Shown: positions 8,790 through 18,941, counted from the stretch's first letter. The stretch: 64,000 nt of DNA from Candidatus Synchoanobacter obligatus (GCF_024259865.1 NZ_JAKUDN010000002.1:111942-175941); one strand, 5' to 3'. The notes: generated by a model not told the origin, from the letters alone. Made by a program: numbers and translations.

Positions 8790-9985
8790 GTCAAACGATC
8801 AGGTGCTGGTTTGTGTGTGTCATAATGGGTGTATATTGGCATGAGCAAGAAATACGAAAAGTATAGTACAGAACAGATTCTTGCAGCGCTAATACTCAAC
8901 GGGCTCACCTCCATTCCCCCAACACACAATAAACCGATAAAGGCAACGACAAAAACCCCTAATGCCATCCGCGACAAGGGCCCTTTGTAACGCATAGACT
9001 TGACTGGCGAACGGTCTAAAAATGGCAGCAGCGCAAAAACCAATATGGATCCAAGCATTGCCAAAGCACCTAAGCCTTTACTTGGTATGGCACGCAAAAT
9101 GGCATAATATGGCGCCAAATACCACGATGGCTTAATGTGTAAAGGTGTCACCATGTAATTCGCCACTTCAAAGTTCTCAGGCTCTAATATCAAACCCCAG
9201 CCTCGAGGCGCAAAAAACACCACGCTCAAAAAGATGAATAAAAATATACAGGCCCCCATCACATCCTTTACGGTATAGTAAGGATGAAATGCCACCCCAT
9301 CGAGAGGCTTTCCCTTTTCATCAACATGATCTTTAATCTCAACACCATCTGGATTGTTCGACCCCACAGCATGCAGCGCTAACGTATGTAATCCCACAAA
9401 TGCTAAAATAATCAAAGGAACCAGGACAACATGAAAAGCAAAGAAACGATGTAGCGTGACTTCTGACACTTCATAATCACCTTGAATAAACAATACCAAC
9501 GAGTCCCCCACAAAGGGTATGGCTTTAAACAATGACATGATAACTCGTGCTGCCCAGTATGACATTTGACCCCACGGTAAAATATATCCCGTATATGCTT
9601 CCGCCATAAAAATCACCAGCATCAGACAACCCGTCCACCACAAGATTTCCCTAGGAGACTGGTATGACCCATATAGCAGCCCCCGAAACATGTGTAAGTA
9701 TATTACAACAAATACAAATGAAGCGCCTGCAGCATGCAAATATCTAAATAACCAGCCAAAATTCACCTCCCGCATCATCAGCTCAATAGATGACATCGCC
9801 AAAGACGCATCAGGGGTGTAATACATCAACAACCATATGCCGGTAATAAACTGATTGGCAACCATCAATAATGCCAATGACCCAAAAAAATACCAGAAGT
9901 TTAAATTCTTTGGTGCTTGGTAATTTTTTAGATGATCAAAAAGCTCTTTAAATACCGGCATACGTTGATTAAACCAGTCACTCAC
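8786..9985 (-). CDS. petB: Ubiquinol-cytochrome c reductase, cytochrome b subunit
   Basis: 399 residues from GTG 9985, chosen because GGAGAG lies 5 bases before it and the protein then begins MSDWFNQR; a TTG at 10003 is also in frame. Haem ligand pairs are visible in RYLHAAGAS plus YLHMFRGLLYG and in RFFAFHVVLVP plus VGLHTLALH. The Qo-site loop that is PEWY in most species reads PSWY here (KPSWYLAPYYAIL), close to the PVWY form of many beta- and gammaproteobacteria. About eight membrane helices. Transcribed petA-petB-petC with overlaps. Confidence 0.95.
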   Translation of the reverse strand: MSDWFNQRMPVFKELFDHLKNYQAPKNLNFWYFFGSLALLMVANQFITGIWLLMYYTPDASLAMSSIELMMREVNFGWLFRYLHAAGASFVFVVIYLHMFRGLLYGSYQSPREILWWTGCLMLVIFMAEAYTGYILPWGQMSYWAARVIMSLFKAIPFVGDSLVLFIQGDYEVSEVTLHRFFAFHVVLVPLIILAFVGLHTLALHAVGSNNPDGVEIKDHVDEKGKPLDGVAFHPYYTVKDVMGACIFLFIFLSVVFFAPRGWGLILEPENFEVANYMVTPLHIKPSWYLAPYYAILRAIPSKGLGALAMLGSILVFALLPFLDRSPVKSMRYKGPLSRMALGVFVVAFIGLLCVGGMEVSPLSISAARICSVLYFSYFLLMPIYTHYDTHKPAPDRLT

Positions 9986-10556
9986 TCGAACTCTCCGAAC
10001 CAACTACAAGCGTATTATCATCCAAAAAATGATGAGGGGGAACTTCTAAATTTGTGGGGGCAGGAACACCAGAGAATACTCGGCCAGCCATATCAAACTT
10101 TGACCCGTGACATGAGCAGAAAAACCCTCCTGGCCACTCTGGATCAATAGATCCTTTTTCCGGTCGATAGGTTGGAGAACAGCCTAAATGCGTACAAATC
10201 CCAATCAAAACCAAATAATCAGGTCGAATAGAGCGATGAAGATTCTGTGCATAACTTGGCTGCTGCTCCACTTTTGACTCTGGATCACTCAACAAACGAT
10301 CCAAACCCGTTAAAGAAGACACAACACTTGCCGGTCTTTTTACCACCCAGATAGGCTTACCTCGCCACATGATGGTTCTTTGATCCCCCACTTTCATCGT
10401 GGACAAATCAACCTCAATTGGCATACCCTGCAAACGTGCGGATCTATTGGGCGTCAAAGAGCTAATGAAAGGGGTCGCTCCTCCTACGATTCCCGCAGCG
10501 CCCCAGACTCCAGCCAACTGCAATAAGCGACGTTTTTTTAAATCAATCTCTGACAT
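9978..10556 (-). CDS. petA: Ubiquinol-cytochrome c reductase, Rieske iron-sulfur subunit
   Basis: 192 residues. The two cluster-binding boxes are present: CTHLGC and CSCHGS, which together bind the 2Fe-2S centre through two Cys and two His. The N-terminus KKRRLLQLAGVWGAAGIVGGAT is a twin-arginine-type signal anchor, so the folded protein is exported by Tat and stays tethered by this helix. ATG 10556 follows CAGGATGCT. First gene of the bc1 operon, with a predicted promoter just upstream that faces away from trkA. Confidence 0.95.
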   Translation of the reverse strand: MSEIDLKKRRLLQLAGVWGAAGIVGGATPFISSLTPNRSARLQGMPIEVDLSTMKVGDQRTIMWRGKPIWVVKRPASVVSSLTGLDRLLSDPESKVEQQPSYAQNLHRSIRPDYLVLIGICTHLGCSPTYRPEKGSIDPEWPGGFFCSCHGSKFDMAGRVFSGVPAPTNLEVPPHHFLDDNTLVVGSESSSE

Positions 10557-10601
10557 AGCATCCTGCTCCAGTTCAATTCAGCATAGGGGGTTTCAACAAT
10601 T

Positions 10602-10631
10602 ATTGCAACCTTCATAAAAAAAACCTGTCAA
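10602..10631 (-). promoter_or_regulatory. Predicted promoter of petABC
   Basis: Minus strand TTGACA, 18 bases, TGCAAT, ending 45 bases upstream of the petA start codon. Confidence 0.45.
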
Positions 10632-10671
10632 ATACATATTACTTGCTAAAATGGTCTCATGGAGGAAGAAA

Positions 10672-12021
10672 ATGGACGGCGCAACAATCATCTTAGGAGC
10701 AAACCCTATTAGTGAAAAGCTCATTGCAACACTCAACCGATATGGCTATGATATCATCTTAATTGATGAGAATGCACATCATCTTAAAAAAATCAGCTTG
10801 GAATATGATATCAACACAATTTGTGCTCATCCATCCTTCCCAGCATCATTACAAGAAGCCAATATTGAGCAAGCCAACCACCTTATTGCGACAACATCCA
10901 TAGATGAACAAAATCTTACAGCCTGTTTATTGCACCACAGCCTCTACCCTAAGTTAAACTATATCACTACTCTGAATCACAGCCATTATCAACATGCAAT
11001 GACTCACTTGCCTGGCGCTAGCATCTCCCCCCTGTCAAATAACCAATCAATTTTTGAAGATATTAAATACCTCATTCATTACCCACTCTATAGCCATATA
11101 CACTCATTAAGTAGTCGCCTGGTTGCTGCCACCATTCAGGTTGAAGATGAATTTTCTTACATGGGAAAAACGCTGGATGAGATGAAAACTGATTTACCAA
11201 AGGGCATCATACTTTCAGGACTTAGAAGAAATGACCAATGGTGTAAATACCGTGGTAACATCAAAATATCATTGAATGATGAGCTACTGGTTATTCTTCC
11301 GCCCGACCATCTAGATTATTTTCACCCCCAAGAATTCATACATCAAAAAAAGCCGATCATATTGCTTGGCATTAGCTCGCTCACTTTCCACTTATGTAAA
11401 ATGTTATCTGAAAATCACCCGATAACCGTTATTGACGCATCAGCATCATCGTGCCAAGATTTAAGCCGACAGTATGGCAATATTACCGTGTTAAATGAAG
11501 ACCCACAATCCCCCAAAACTTTAATAAACTGTAACGCAAAAAATGCCTTGGTTTTTGCATGCAGCAATGACGATGAAGACAACCTGATTTGCTCCTTCCA
11601 AGCCCATGAGTGTCAAGCCTCTCATGTATATACCTTGATCTCAAATGTCAGACATGGGCATATTTTTGACCAAAGCCCTATACATTATACCATTAATGCG
11701 CCACAAGTTATCTCAGATGAAATCATCAGGAACTTACTACAAAAAAATGGTATTGGTCATTTTTACACCAAAAACAACTATCTTCAAATGGCTGAAATCT
11801 TCATAGCAAAAAACCATCCCTTTCAAGGCAAAACATTAAAAGAGATACAGCTCCCTGATGGAATCTATGCAGGCTGTATTATTCGAGACCAAAGCCCTTT
11901 ATTTACCTCGCACAACACCCCGACCCTGATCGGTGACTCAGTGATTTTATATGGACCTCATAACAGAGACCAGGAGAACCCTCTAGAGCGGATGCTTCTT
12001 CCTCCTGGAGCCAATCGCTAA
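10672..12021 (+). CDS. trkA: Trk potassium uptake regulatory subunit
   Basis: 449 residues, close to the usual 458. Start fixed at ATG 10672 because GGAGGAAG lies just before it; the ATG at 10651 has no site. Two Rossmann-type RCK_N domains are seen (IILGANPISEKLIATL near the N-terminus with acidic IDEN; a second, IILLGISSLTFHLCKML, near 230), each followed by an RCK_C-like part ending in P-x-D-x-L motifs. The glycines of the nucleotide-binding loops are partly replaced. It binds NAD(H)/ATP on the cytoplasmic face and gates TrkH, which is encoded at 42800. Confidence 0.9.
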   Translation: MDGATIILGANPISEKLIATLNRYGYDIILIDENAHHLKKISLEYDINTICAHPSFPASLQEANIEQANHLIATTSIDEQNLTACLLHHSLYPKLNYITTLNHSHYQHAMTHLPGASISPLSNNQSIFEDIKYLIHYPLYSHIHSLSSRLVAATIQVEDEFSYMGKTLDEMKTDLPKGIILSGLRRNDQWCKYRGNIKISLNDELLVILPPDHLDYFHPQEFIHQKKPIILLGISSLTFHLCKMLSENHPITVIDASASSCQDLSRQYGNITVLNEDPQSPKTLINCNAKNALVFACSNDDEDNLICSFQAHECQASHVYTLISNVRHGHIFDQSPIHYTINAPQVISDEIIRNLLQKNGIGHFYTKNNYLQMAEIFIAKNHPFQGKTLKEIQLPDGIYAGCIIRDQSPLFTSHNTPTLIGDSVILYGPHNRDQENPLERMLLPPGANR

Positions 12022-12024
12022 TTT

Positions 12025-12294
12025 ATGCAAACCATTCCATTCAGATACTTTGTTCTCAACCCCCATCACTACCTCATGATACTCTTACTGCCTTGGAAAC
12101 TATGGCCTTTGTGTCTTGCTCTCAAACTGTACCACCCATCCGCCGTTGCATTATACCAGAAACAAAACATACTCTTTTATATTTCAAATGATGGTGAAAT
12201 GATTCGTATTGGGCCCATAGTCTCACAAACAAAGCTAGCAGCTTTTCAAATAATCACCTGTAAGTTATCCAGGTTTGTCGTTGTGCTTAAGTAA
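12025..12294 (+). CDS. Small membrane protein after trkA, possibly YgfX-like
   Basis: 89 residues starting 3 bases after trkA. A hydrophobic N-terminal half (YLMILLLPWKLWPLCLAL) is followed by a short beta-rich tail (NILFYISNDGEMIRIGPI ... SRFVVVLK). This order of a helix pair and a short strand-rich tail resembles the YgfX/CptA-type membrane proteins of gammaproteobacteria, but it is about 45 residues shorter. The assignment is a guess from pattern only. It ends one base before the convergent 917-residue gene. Confidence 0.55.
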   Translation: MQTIPFRYFVLNPHHYLMILLLPWKLWPLCLALKLYHPSAVALYQKQNILFYISNDGEMIRIGPIVSQTKLAAFQIITCKLSRFVVVLK

Positions 12295-12295
12295 G

Positions 12296-15049
12296 TTAAT
12301 AACTTGTTCCTCCAATTTCCAAGTACTCTCCTAGGCTGTCAACAGCCATGCTTAGGCGCTCTGATAGAGAGCGGCTCTCAACCCATTGACTCCATTCTGG
12401 TCCACTCTTACGCGCAAGAACAAGTGGCGTCGTCGTTTCACGATCTTGGTGCAGGTCAAATGACGTACTTAATCTATCTTTTACTATCGCACCCCACTTC
12501 GATGCCAAACAAATATTAAACAACCACTCGGTCATGATATCAGACTCTAGAACAAGTGCTATCGCACTTTCTCCAGCATTCACTATCCCTCGTGTAACCG
12601 CACACAATGCTGTAATGAATTTAGGAGAAGAAGAAAATCCTTTGTAGCCTTTATGCATTAACCGCTTAAACAACCCATCTTCTTGCCCACCATATCGCAA
12701 CAATGCCAACAAAAGAGAATGGCCTGCATACCAACCATCCTCAAACACGGTGCATAGCGAATCTATAAAAGTAAAGCGCTTATCCTCTAAAATCAGCTTT
12801 TCAACAATATCTAGGTAACCGGCTACTGCTTGCCTATGTTGAAAAAAAAGATAGAACAATACTTGTGCTCCAGCCTCATGCCACAACATCAGCTGAAACG
12901 GTGTTTTTTGCGTACCTCCTATAACTACAGGAGTAAACAACCGCTCCAAAAATATCGCATGGAAATTTTCTAAGGCTTGAGAATATTTGACCAAAAACTG
13001 ATACAAAATCCTGCTACCTTGATCGTCTGAAGCCAATATCATGACGGCGGAATATCCTCTGGTATCTTGTTGGTCAAATGGACTCGTCAAAGCCACCATT
13101 GCTTCCTTTAGGCTCCTTTCAAATATCGTATGATATTTAGAGATTAATCGTGAGACAACCAAGCGCCCATGCCCCGTCATTGTGAGTAATGAGAAAACCG
13201 AAAATCCTGCCCTATCCCTTTCTTCAATTGCAAATAACGCGATAGAAAAATGAGCCCTTTCTGTCTCAAAAAATTCTCCCTGTGTTTCTAACAAATAATC
13301 CAGAACCTTTAGCCCTTCCTCTTTTTGGCACCATACTGACAGTAATGATCGCCCTTTATACTGACCGTATAATATCTGTTTAGAAAACGCTTGAGCCAAT
13401 ACTTGAGCGTACCCTTTGACGCCGTCTTCGTGAATGGCTTTGAAGTAACCTAATAAATCATACTTAGGGCTCGCCAAATAAGCAAAGTTAGAAAAGTCAT
13501 TCGTTAATATGTGTATAAAAATACTCGGGTACTGCTGCAACAAACGGGCAAAAAAGATACGCCCTTGATGATGACTTCCAAGCAGCTCCAACGCATTGGT
13601 GCCCATTGTGCCATCAACTTTTGCCAAACAATATGCCACCTTCTCTAAATGTGCTGACAAAATTGAAGGATGCTTGCAAATCAATAACACCAACAAGCTT
13701 TGTGCTATCTCTGTTTCAACCTCTTTGCCCGCTATCCTAGGCATGGCTTGTAGATAAAGACCTGATTGCCCAGCTTTGGATTCTTTCCATAAAAGCGCCA
13801 ACATTCGCTCCGCCATAGGCTCACATAAAATACCGTCTTTATTAAAAAATGTTCGAAGAAACCCTTGGCCATCATCTCGCTCACTCAATTGAAAAAATAA
13901 TGGATCTTGCTCCTCATTCTTTTGCTGCTCTAAAACCTTCATCACTTCAAACTTTTGGTCTACGAAAAATTCCCGGTTATTTTCTAACGCATCTTGCATA
14001 AAAACAAGTGTCTCTGGATGACTTAATAACATAGAAAAATAGGACGCACCCCCATCCTTTTGGCCTTTGAACATATTCATATGTAACCAGAGATACGGGT
14101 TTTCTTTAGGGTATAGTGTCAGTATATACTTTGCGCTCTGGGGGTGATGTGCCATCACCGCAGCACCCAGCCCAGGTCTTTCAGCCATCACATCAGTCAA
14201 TAATTTTCCATAGGCTGGGGCACAAGCCGTACTCAGTATCCTAGCCAATTCATCCATTTCATGCGAAAGAACATTAACCCTTAGTAATAAAAATTCACAA
14301 ATCTTTATGGCACCCTCACTTCCTGCAAGCAATAAGTGCCGAAATACAGTATCGCCCTCATACATATGGCCCGCCATTCCAGTCACTGGAAGCACCAACA
14401 TGGCTCCAACCTTATCCGCACGATTAACCATAAGCGCATCAGATATGTTGTCTAGAAAGGTCCTAAGCAAAGATACATCGCATGATGCCAATAACGTCCA
14501 CATAGAACGCTGATATTTATCAGGCCTCAATGTTGCTACTAAAAGAAAGTCATGACTTATGTTAGTTCGCATAAACACTTCATTTAAAAATGCTCTTCCA
14601 GAACGGCTAGCTGCCAGCATCAATAAAATATTCCTCCCTCCTTTAGGCTCAATAGCTAAAAACTTTAATACTGCCATTGGGGCACACTCTAGAATTGAAG
14701 GCTGATCGGCCCACTGGCGAATATGGGCAACCAAATCTGTTTGGCTTGCAAACAGTTGGTTATGAGGAATGAGCCACAATTTCTCGCTAGATACAATATA
14801 AGACAGAAAAGACCGGTGTCGCAAGCTATCTGCCACACCAAAATGGGCTATTTGTGAAAACACTGATAACCGAAATTCGCCGCCATCATCCAGATGTTCA
14901 AAAATCGACTGAAGTGCCTCTGATTCCTGGCAACTTGTCGTTGCCGCATCAATTGATTTCTGAATGGCTTGAGTGATCTTACACAGTTCAACCGCTTTAA
15001 ACAGTGCGCCTAAGCTGTGATTTGCCATTAATTCTTGTAACGTCGACAT
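12296..15049 (-). CDS. 917-residue helical-repeat protein, effector-like
   Basis: Start at ATG 15049, fixed by GGAGGTGGAG directly upstream; the frame is open to 15070. No signal peptide or membrane helix. Most of the protein is built from degenerate helix-turn-helix units with a pattern of G-x-S-x-hydrophobic, LL, then a G about ten residues on and a second helix ending L-L/I. Units start near residues 138, 181, 232, 333, 483, 566, 615, 665, 715 and 776; several adjacent ones lie 49-51 residues apart. The unit resembles an ankyrin helix pair but with a longer period. Such long repeat proteins are frequent among secreted effectors of Legionella and Coxiella; that role is inference. Confidence 0.8.
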   Translation of the reverse strand: MSTLQELMANHSLGALFKAVELCKITQAIQKSIDAATTSCQESEALQSIFEHLDDGGEFRLSVFSQIAHFGVADSLRHRSFLSYIVSSEKLWLIPHNQLFASQTDLVAHIRQWADQPSILECAPMAVLKFLAIEPKGGRNILLMLAASRSGRAFLNEVFMRTNISHDFLLVATLRPDKYQRSMWTLLASCDVSLLRTFLDNISDALMVNRADKVGAMLVLPVTGMAGHMYEGDTVFRHLLLAGSEGAIKICEFLLLRVNVLSHEMDELARILSTACAPAYGKLLTDVMAERPGLGAAVMAHHPQSAKYILTLYPKENPYLWLHMNMFKGQKDGGASYFSMLLSHPETLVFMQDALENNREFFVDQKFEVMKVLEQQKNEEQDPLFFQLSERDDGQGFLRTFFNKDGILCEPMAERMLALLWKESKAGQSGLYLQAMPRIAGKEVETEIAQSLLVLLICKHPSILSAHLEKVAYCLAKVDGTMGTNALELLGSHHQGRIFFARLLQQYPSIFIHILTNDFSNFAYLASPKYDLLGYFKAIHEDGVKGYAQVLAQAFSKQILYGQYKGRSLLSVWCQKEEGLKVLDYLLETQGEFFETERAHFSIALFAIEERDRAGFSVFSLLTMTGHGRLVVSRLISKYHTIFERSLKEAMVALTSPFDQQDTRGYSAVMILASDDQGSRILYQFLVKYSQALENFHAIFLERLFTPVVIGGTQKTPFQLMLWHEAGAQVLFYLFFQHRQAVAGYLDIVEKLILEDKRFTFIDSLCTVFEDGWYAGHSLLLALLRYGGQEDGLFKRLMHKGYKGFSSSPKFITALCAVTRGIVNAGESAIALVLESDIMTEWLFNICLASKWGAIVKDRLSTSFDLHQDRETTTPLVLARKSGPEWSQWVESRSLSERLSMAVDSLGEYLEIGGTSY

Positions 15050-15117
15050 TCTCCACCTCCTTATAGCCAAATATCATCATAGACCATGACAACCCCCCCT
15101 GTCTACAAAGAAAGATG

Positions 15118-15145
15118 TTGATTATTACTAGGAAAATGATATAGT
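15118..15145 (+). promoter_or_regulatory. Predicted promoter of the 72-residue ORF
   Basis: TTGATT, 16 bases, TATAGT, ending 21 bases before ATG 15167. It supports the small ORF as a real gene. Confidence 0.45.
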
Positions 15146-15166
15146 GCAGAAAAACATTAAAAACAT

Positions 15167-15385
15167 ATGGCTATATACGAATCAATCATCAATCTTTGGA
15201 ACTGGTTTTTTGCGCCAAACGACAGCGTTTCTTACATTGGCTGCAACTTTCATGCACCTCAGATGACCGCCTTAGTAGACATGGGGCTTATGCCCGACTA
15301 TATGGCAGAAATTGATGGCTACGTTAAAAAGCCTACACAGCCAAGTGATCCTTACTTGTCTAAAGCTGTTGGAAATAGCCCTTAG
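15167..15385 (+). CDS. Small hypothetical protein, 72 residues
   Basis: Open frame from ATG 15167 with no recognised family. The sequence is rich in aromatic residues (LWNWFFAPNDSVSYIGC) and ends in a Pro-rich tail; it is not a clear membrane or exported protein. There is no good ribosome site, but a promoter-like pair lies just upstream and nothing else explains this stretch between the 917-residue gene and lepA. Confidence 0.4.
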   Translation: MAIYESIINLWNWFFAPNDSVSYIGCNFHAPQMTALVDMGLMPDYMAEIDGYVKKPTQPSDPYLSKAVGNSP

Positions 15386-15419
15386 CATGCCTTTACACCC
15401 CATTGCCCGATGATTCAGC

Positions 15420-15447
15420 TAGACATTGTATTATCTTGTGCTATAGT
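15420..15447 (+). promoter_or_regulatory. Predicted promoter of lepA
   Basis: TAGACA, 16 bases, TATAGT; each box matches the consensus at five of six positions. It ends 25 bases before the lepA ATG. Confidence 0.5.
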
Positions 15448-15472
15448 TTGATAAGCCTAAACATTGTATTCC

Positions 15473-17266
15473 ATGGACCATATTCGTAATTTTTCTATCA
15501 TCGCTCATATTGACCACGGTAAATCAACCCTGTCAGACCGGCTGATCGAACACTGCAAAGGCCTTACCGATAGAGAAATGCAAGAACAAGTTCTTGACAA
15601 CATGGACATTGAGCGGGAAAGAGGCATTACCATCAAAGCACAAAGCGTTGCCTTGGACTACAAAGCACAAGACGGAAAAACATACCGCCTCAACCTTATT
15701 GACACCCCAGGGCATGTAGACTTTGCCTATGAGGTATCTAGATCATTGGCTGCTTGTGAAGCAGCGCTTTTGGTTGTTGATGCAGCTCAAGGCGTTGAAG
15801 CCCAAACGGTTGCTGTGTGTTTTATGGCATTGGAGCAAGAACTTGAGATATTTCCAGTTTTAAATAAAATTGATTTACCCCAAGCGCGTCCTGATGAAGT
15901 AAAAGAAGAAATCCATGAAATGATTGGGCTTGATACCTCAGATACCGTTGAGACCAGTGCCAAAAATGGCATAGGCATAGAAGACCTGCTGGAATATATC
16001 GTCAAAAATGTTCCAGCTCCTGTTGGTAACACTGAACAAGCATTAGAAGCACTAATCATTGACTCGTGGTTTGATAACTACCTAGGCGTCGTATCTTTAG
16101 TCAGAATTGTCAATGGAACATTAAAAAAGAATGATCGAATTACCATGATGTCTACAGGCAAGTCTTACACAGCAGAGAATATCGGTTTATACTGCCCACA
16201 CCAAACCCCCCAAAATGTATTGGACTGCGGACAGGTTGGCTATATCATTGCTGGAATCAAAGACATTCATGGCGCACCGGTTGGTGATACAATCACCCAT
16301 ACCAAAAACCCAACAACCAAAGAACTTAGTGGCTTTCAGCAAGTGAAGCCCCAAGTATATTCTGGACTATTTCCGCTCTCTGCAGAACAATACCAACTAT
16401 TCAGAGACTCACTGGCCAAACTTAAATTGAATGATGCATCTTTGTTCTATGAACCCGAGAACTCACAAGCACTGGGGCATGGGTATCGGTGTGGTTTCTT
16501 GGGCATGTTGCACATGGAAATTGTGCAAGAACGTTTAGAAAGAGAGTATGGCCTTGAACTCATCTCAACTGCCCCAACAGTGATTTACCAGGTGACAATG
16601 AAAGCAGGCAACACCATTATGGTTGACTGTCCTTCCAAGCTCCCAGAAAAGAACCTCATTGACTATATAGAAGAACCCATTGCTCATGTCACCATTATTA
16701 CCCCGCCTGATTACATAGGCCCTTTAATTACCTTATGCATTCAACGAAGGGGTATCCAAAAATCATTAAGTTATGCTGGAAAACAAGCCACCATTCAATT
16801 CTACATCCCAATGAATGAAATTATCATGGATTTTTTCGACAAAGTTAAATCTTTATCCAGAGGCTTTGCCTCCCTTGATTACCAGTTTGTCCGATACGAA
16901 GTATCGCCCTTAGTCAAAGTCGACATTTTGCTCAATGGTGACCCGGTTGATGCCCTAGCTTCTATTGTGCATCAAAATAGTGCCCCCCAATTAGGACGAG
17001 CTTTGGCATTGAAGCTTAAGGGGCTCATACCCAAACAAATGTTTACTATTGCCATCCAAGCATCTATTGGCGCCAAAATCATCGCAAGAGAGTCTATCAG
17101 CGCCATGAGAAAAAACGTCACTGCAAAATGTTATGGTGGCGACATCTCCAGGAAGAAAAAACTTCTTGAAAAACAAAAAGCAGGGAAGAAACGAATGAAA
17201 CAAATTGGCCAAGTTAGCATTCCTCAAGAAGCGTTCTTGGCCATTATTAGAACGGACGATAATTGA
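15473..17266 (+). CDS. lepA: Elongation factor 4 (back-translocating GTPase)
   Basis: 597 residues from ATG 15473; the frame also offers TTG at 15464. GTPase motifs are AHIDHGKST (P-loop), RGITIKAQ (switch I), DTPGHVDF, and NKIDLP. The C-terminal LepA domain is visible in [10 protein letters not shown] and [21 protein letters not shown], the latter highly characteristic. It acts on stalled ribosomes, moving tRNAs back by one codon. The order lepA-lepB-rnc-era is the standard gammaproteobacterial one. Confidence 0.97.
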   Translation: MDHIRNFSIIAHIDHGKSTLSDRLIEHCKGLTDREMQEQVLDNMDIERERGITIKAQSVALDYKAQDGKTYRLNLIDTPGHVDFAYEVSRSLAACEAALLVVDAAQGVEAQTVAVCFMALEQELEIFPVLNKIDLPQARPDEVKEEIHEMIGLDTSDTVETSAKNGIGIEDLLEYIVKNVPAPVGNTEQALEALIIDSWFDNYLGVVSLVRIVNGTLKKNDRITMMSTGKSYTAENIGLYCPHQTPQNVLDCGQVGYIIAGIKDIHGAPVGDTITHTKNPTTKELSGFQQVKPQVYSGLFPLSAEQYQLFRDSLAKLKLNDASLFYEPENSQALGHGYRCGFLGMLHMEIVQERLEREYGLELISTAPTVIYQVTMKAGNTIMVDCPSKLPEKNLIDYIEEPIAHVTIITPPDYIGPLITLCIQRRGIQKSLSYAGKQATIQFYIPMNEIIMDFFDKVKSLSRGFASLDYQFVRYEVSPLVKVDILLNGDPVDALASIVHQNSAPQLGRALALKLKGLIPKQMFTIAIQASIGAKIIARESISAMRKNVTAKCYGGDISRKKKLLEKQKAGKKRMKQIGQVSIPQEAFLAIIRTDDN

Positions 17267-17293
17267 CTATTATAGAGCCTTTCATTATACTGT
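17265..17293 (+). promoter_or_regulatory. Predicted promoter of lepB
   Basis: TTGACT, 17 bases, TACTGT. The first box overlaps the lepA stop codon, and the second ends 22 bases before the lepB start. Confidence 0.45.
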
Positions 17294-17315
17294 AAAAAAT
17301 ACACAGGATTTGTAC

Positions 17316-18221
17316 ATGAACTTTATAATCATAGCTCTAGCAATTATAAGCTCTTCCCTTTGTGTCAACGCCTACCACAAGATCAAGAAGCCTTTGCCGC
17401 AACAGCCAGCCTGGCTATATCGCCTAAACTATGCCAGTATCATTGCCACATCTTACATTATTATAGAAGCCTTCAATGTTGCCGCATTTCTTACCATTGC
17501 TGTTATCGCAACCCTCATCACGAAGGGAGTTACCTCCCTTATGTCTCATAAAGGAAAATCCCCGTCAAAAGACTCCGTGATGGTTGAACTAAGCCATGAT
17601 GTTTGGCTGTTCTTACTGGTCCTATGGGCGATTAGAACCTTTGCTTACGACTATTCTCCGATTCCTTCCGGATCCATGGAGCCAACACTGTATGCAGGGG
17701 ATGTCATCGCGATCAATAAACTCTCCTATCAGGTTAAAATTCCTCCGCTTGAAAACCCTTTATTCACTTTTAACACACCAAAACCAGGGGATGTTGTTGT
17801 ATTGAACTCACCGATTAATCCTCAAGACTTTTATATCAAGCGTATCATTGCTGGTCCCGGCGATCATGTTCTTTACAAGAACAAACAGTATTTTGTGAAT
17901 GGAAAGCTCTACGAGCAAACCAACAAATCATTTGATACATCTGTCAACAATGATAAACCCATGTTATTAACAGCCGATGAAAAAATTGGCAATGTCACAC
18001 ATAAAATACAACTTGACAACAGGCAGTTTGACGACATTATTTCAATTGAAGTTCCTGAAGGCCACTACTTTATTTCTGGTGATAACCGAGACTTCAGCTT
18101 AGACTCAAGAACTTTCGGACCCATCCCAGAAAAGCTCATTGTTGGCAAAGCCACCCACTTAATCACACAGCTGACACTCCCAACACTGCTAAGCTTTAAA
18201 AGATCAGGAACAATATATTGA
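17316..18221 (+). CDS. lepB: Signal peptidase I
   Basis: 301 residues from ATG 17316 (AGGA upstream); the longer frame from 17205 lies inside lepA and is rejected. Two hydrophobic segments come first, at 1-18 and 38-70, then a cytoplasmic loop and a third helix near 95-108. The catalytic serine is Ser120 in PSGSMEPTL, and the general base is Lys175 in YIKRIIAGPGD. The C-terminal box reads SGDNRDFSLDSR. It removes signal peptides on the periplasmic side of the inner membrane, and would process the exported proteins found in this window. Confidence 0.95.
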   Translation: MNFIIIALAIISSSLCVNAYHKIKKPLPQQPAWLYRLNYASIIATSYIIIEAFNVAAFLTIAVIATLITKGVTSLMSHKGKSPSKDSVMVELSHDVWLFLLVLWAIRTFAYDYSPIPSGSMEPTLYAGDVIAINKLSYQVKIPPLENPLFTFNTPKPGDVVVLNSPINPQDFYIKRIIAGPGDHVLYKNKQYFVNGKLYEQTNKSFDTSVNNDKPMLLTADEKIGNVTHKIQLDNRQFDDIISIEVPEGHYFISGDNRDFSLDSRTFGPIPEKLIVGKATHLITQLTLPTLLSFKRSGTIY

Positions 18222-18246
18222 AAAAACACAAAAAATGTGTTACTAT
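18218..18246 (+). promoter_or_regulatory. Predicted promoter of rnc-era-flippases-recO
   Basis: TTGAAA, 17 bases, TACTAT, in the 57-base gap after lepB. A small hairpin (ACACA/TGTGT arms) lies between the boxes but has no T-run, so I do not call it a terminator. Confidence 0.4.
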
Positions 18247-18278
18247 AGACGAATTGAAGATTAAAAAAGAGGCCGTTT

Positions 18279-18941
18279 ATGACCGCATGGGCAAAGCTAC
18301 AACAAAAAATTAACTATGTCTTTAAAGACAGGTCGCTGTTGCAACAAGCTATTACCCATAAGAGCGCCTGTAAAAGCCACTATGAAAAAATGGAATTTCT
18401 AGGGGACAGTGCCTTAAACTTTTATATTGGATATTTGCTCTATACCGAACACCCAGATATGTCAGAAGGCAACTTATCTATTGCGCGGTCCAAATTGGTC
18501 AACAAAAACATACTGGCGGCAATTGGTGAAGAAATTGATATTGACGCCTTTATACGGGTTGATAAAAACCAAGCAATTAGCCAGTCCATTCGCGCTGATG
18601 TTATAGAGGCCATTATTGGAGCAGCTTTCCTAGACGGTGGTGTTTCTGCAAGTGAACTCATCATTCTTAAACTGTTCTTCCCCCGACTAAAAACAATCAA
18701 CTGCTTGATACTAAAAGACCCTAAAAGCCGACTCCAGGAACATGCACACAAAAAATCACTCAAGCCCCCTGTCTACCAAATCATAAAACGGTCTGGGGAA
18801 GAGCATTGCACAACGTATCTTATCGAATGCCAACTCTGCACTCACACCACACAAGGCATAGACAACTCAAAGCGGCGCGCAGAAATGGCCGCTGCAACCG
18901 CCATGCTTCAACAATTAAACCAGGAACTTTGTCATGAGTAA
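18279..18941 (+). CDS. rnc: Ribonuclease III
   Basis: 220 residues, near the usual 226. The RNase III signature EKMEFLGDSALNF is at residues 36-48, and the second acidic cluster DVIEAIIGAAFLDGG near 108-122 supplies the metal-binding Asp and Glu. A C-terminal double-stranded-RNA-binding domain follows (SRLQEHAHKKSLKPPVYQ ... SKRRAEMAAATAML). It processes rRNA and structured mRNAs in the cytoplasm. ATG 18279 is preceded by AAAGAGG. The 3' end overlaps era by 8 bases. Confidence 0.97.
   Translation: MTAWAKLQQKINYVFKDRSLLQQAITHKSACKSHYEKMEFLGDSALNFYIGYLLYTEHPDMSEGNLSIARSKLVNKNILAAIGEEIDIDAFIRVDKNQAISQSIRADVIEAIIGAAFLDGGVSASELIILKLFFPRLKTINCLILKDPKSRLQEHAHKKSLKPPVYQIIKRSGEEHCTTYLIECQLCTHTTQGIDNSKRRAEMAAATAMLQQLNQELCHE

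Noticed and set aside
18224-18243. ACACA/TGTGT hairpin between lepB and rnc as a terminator
   Set aside because: Short AT-rich stem with no T-run; it overlaps a better-supported promoter.
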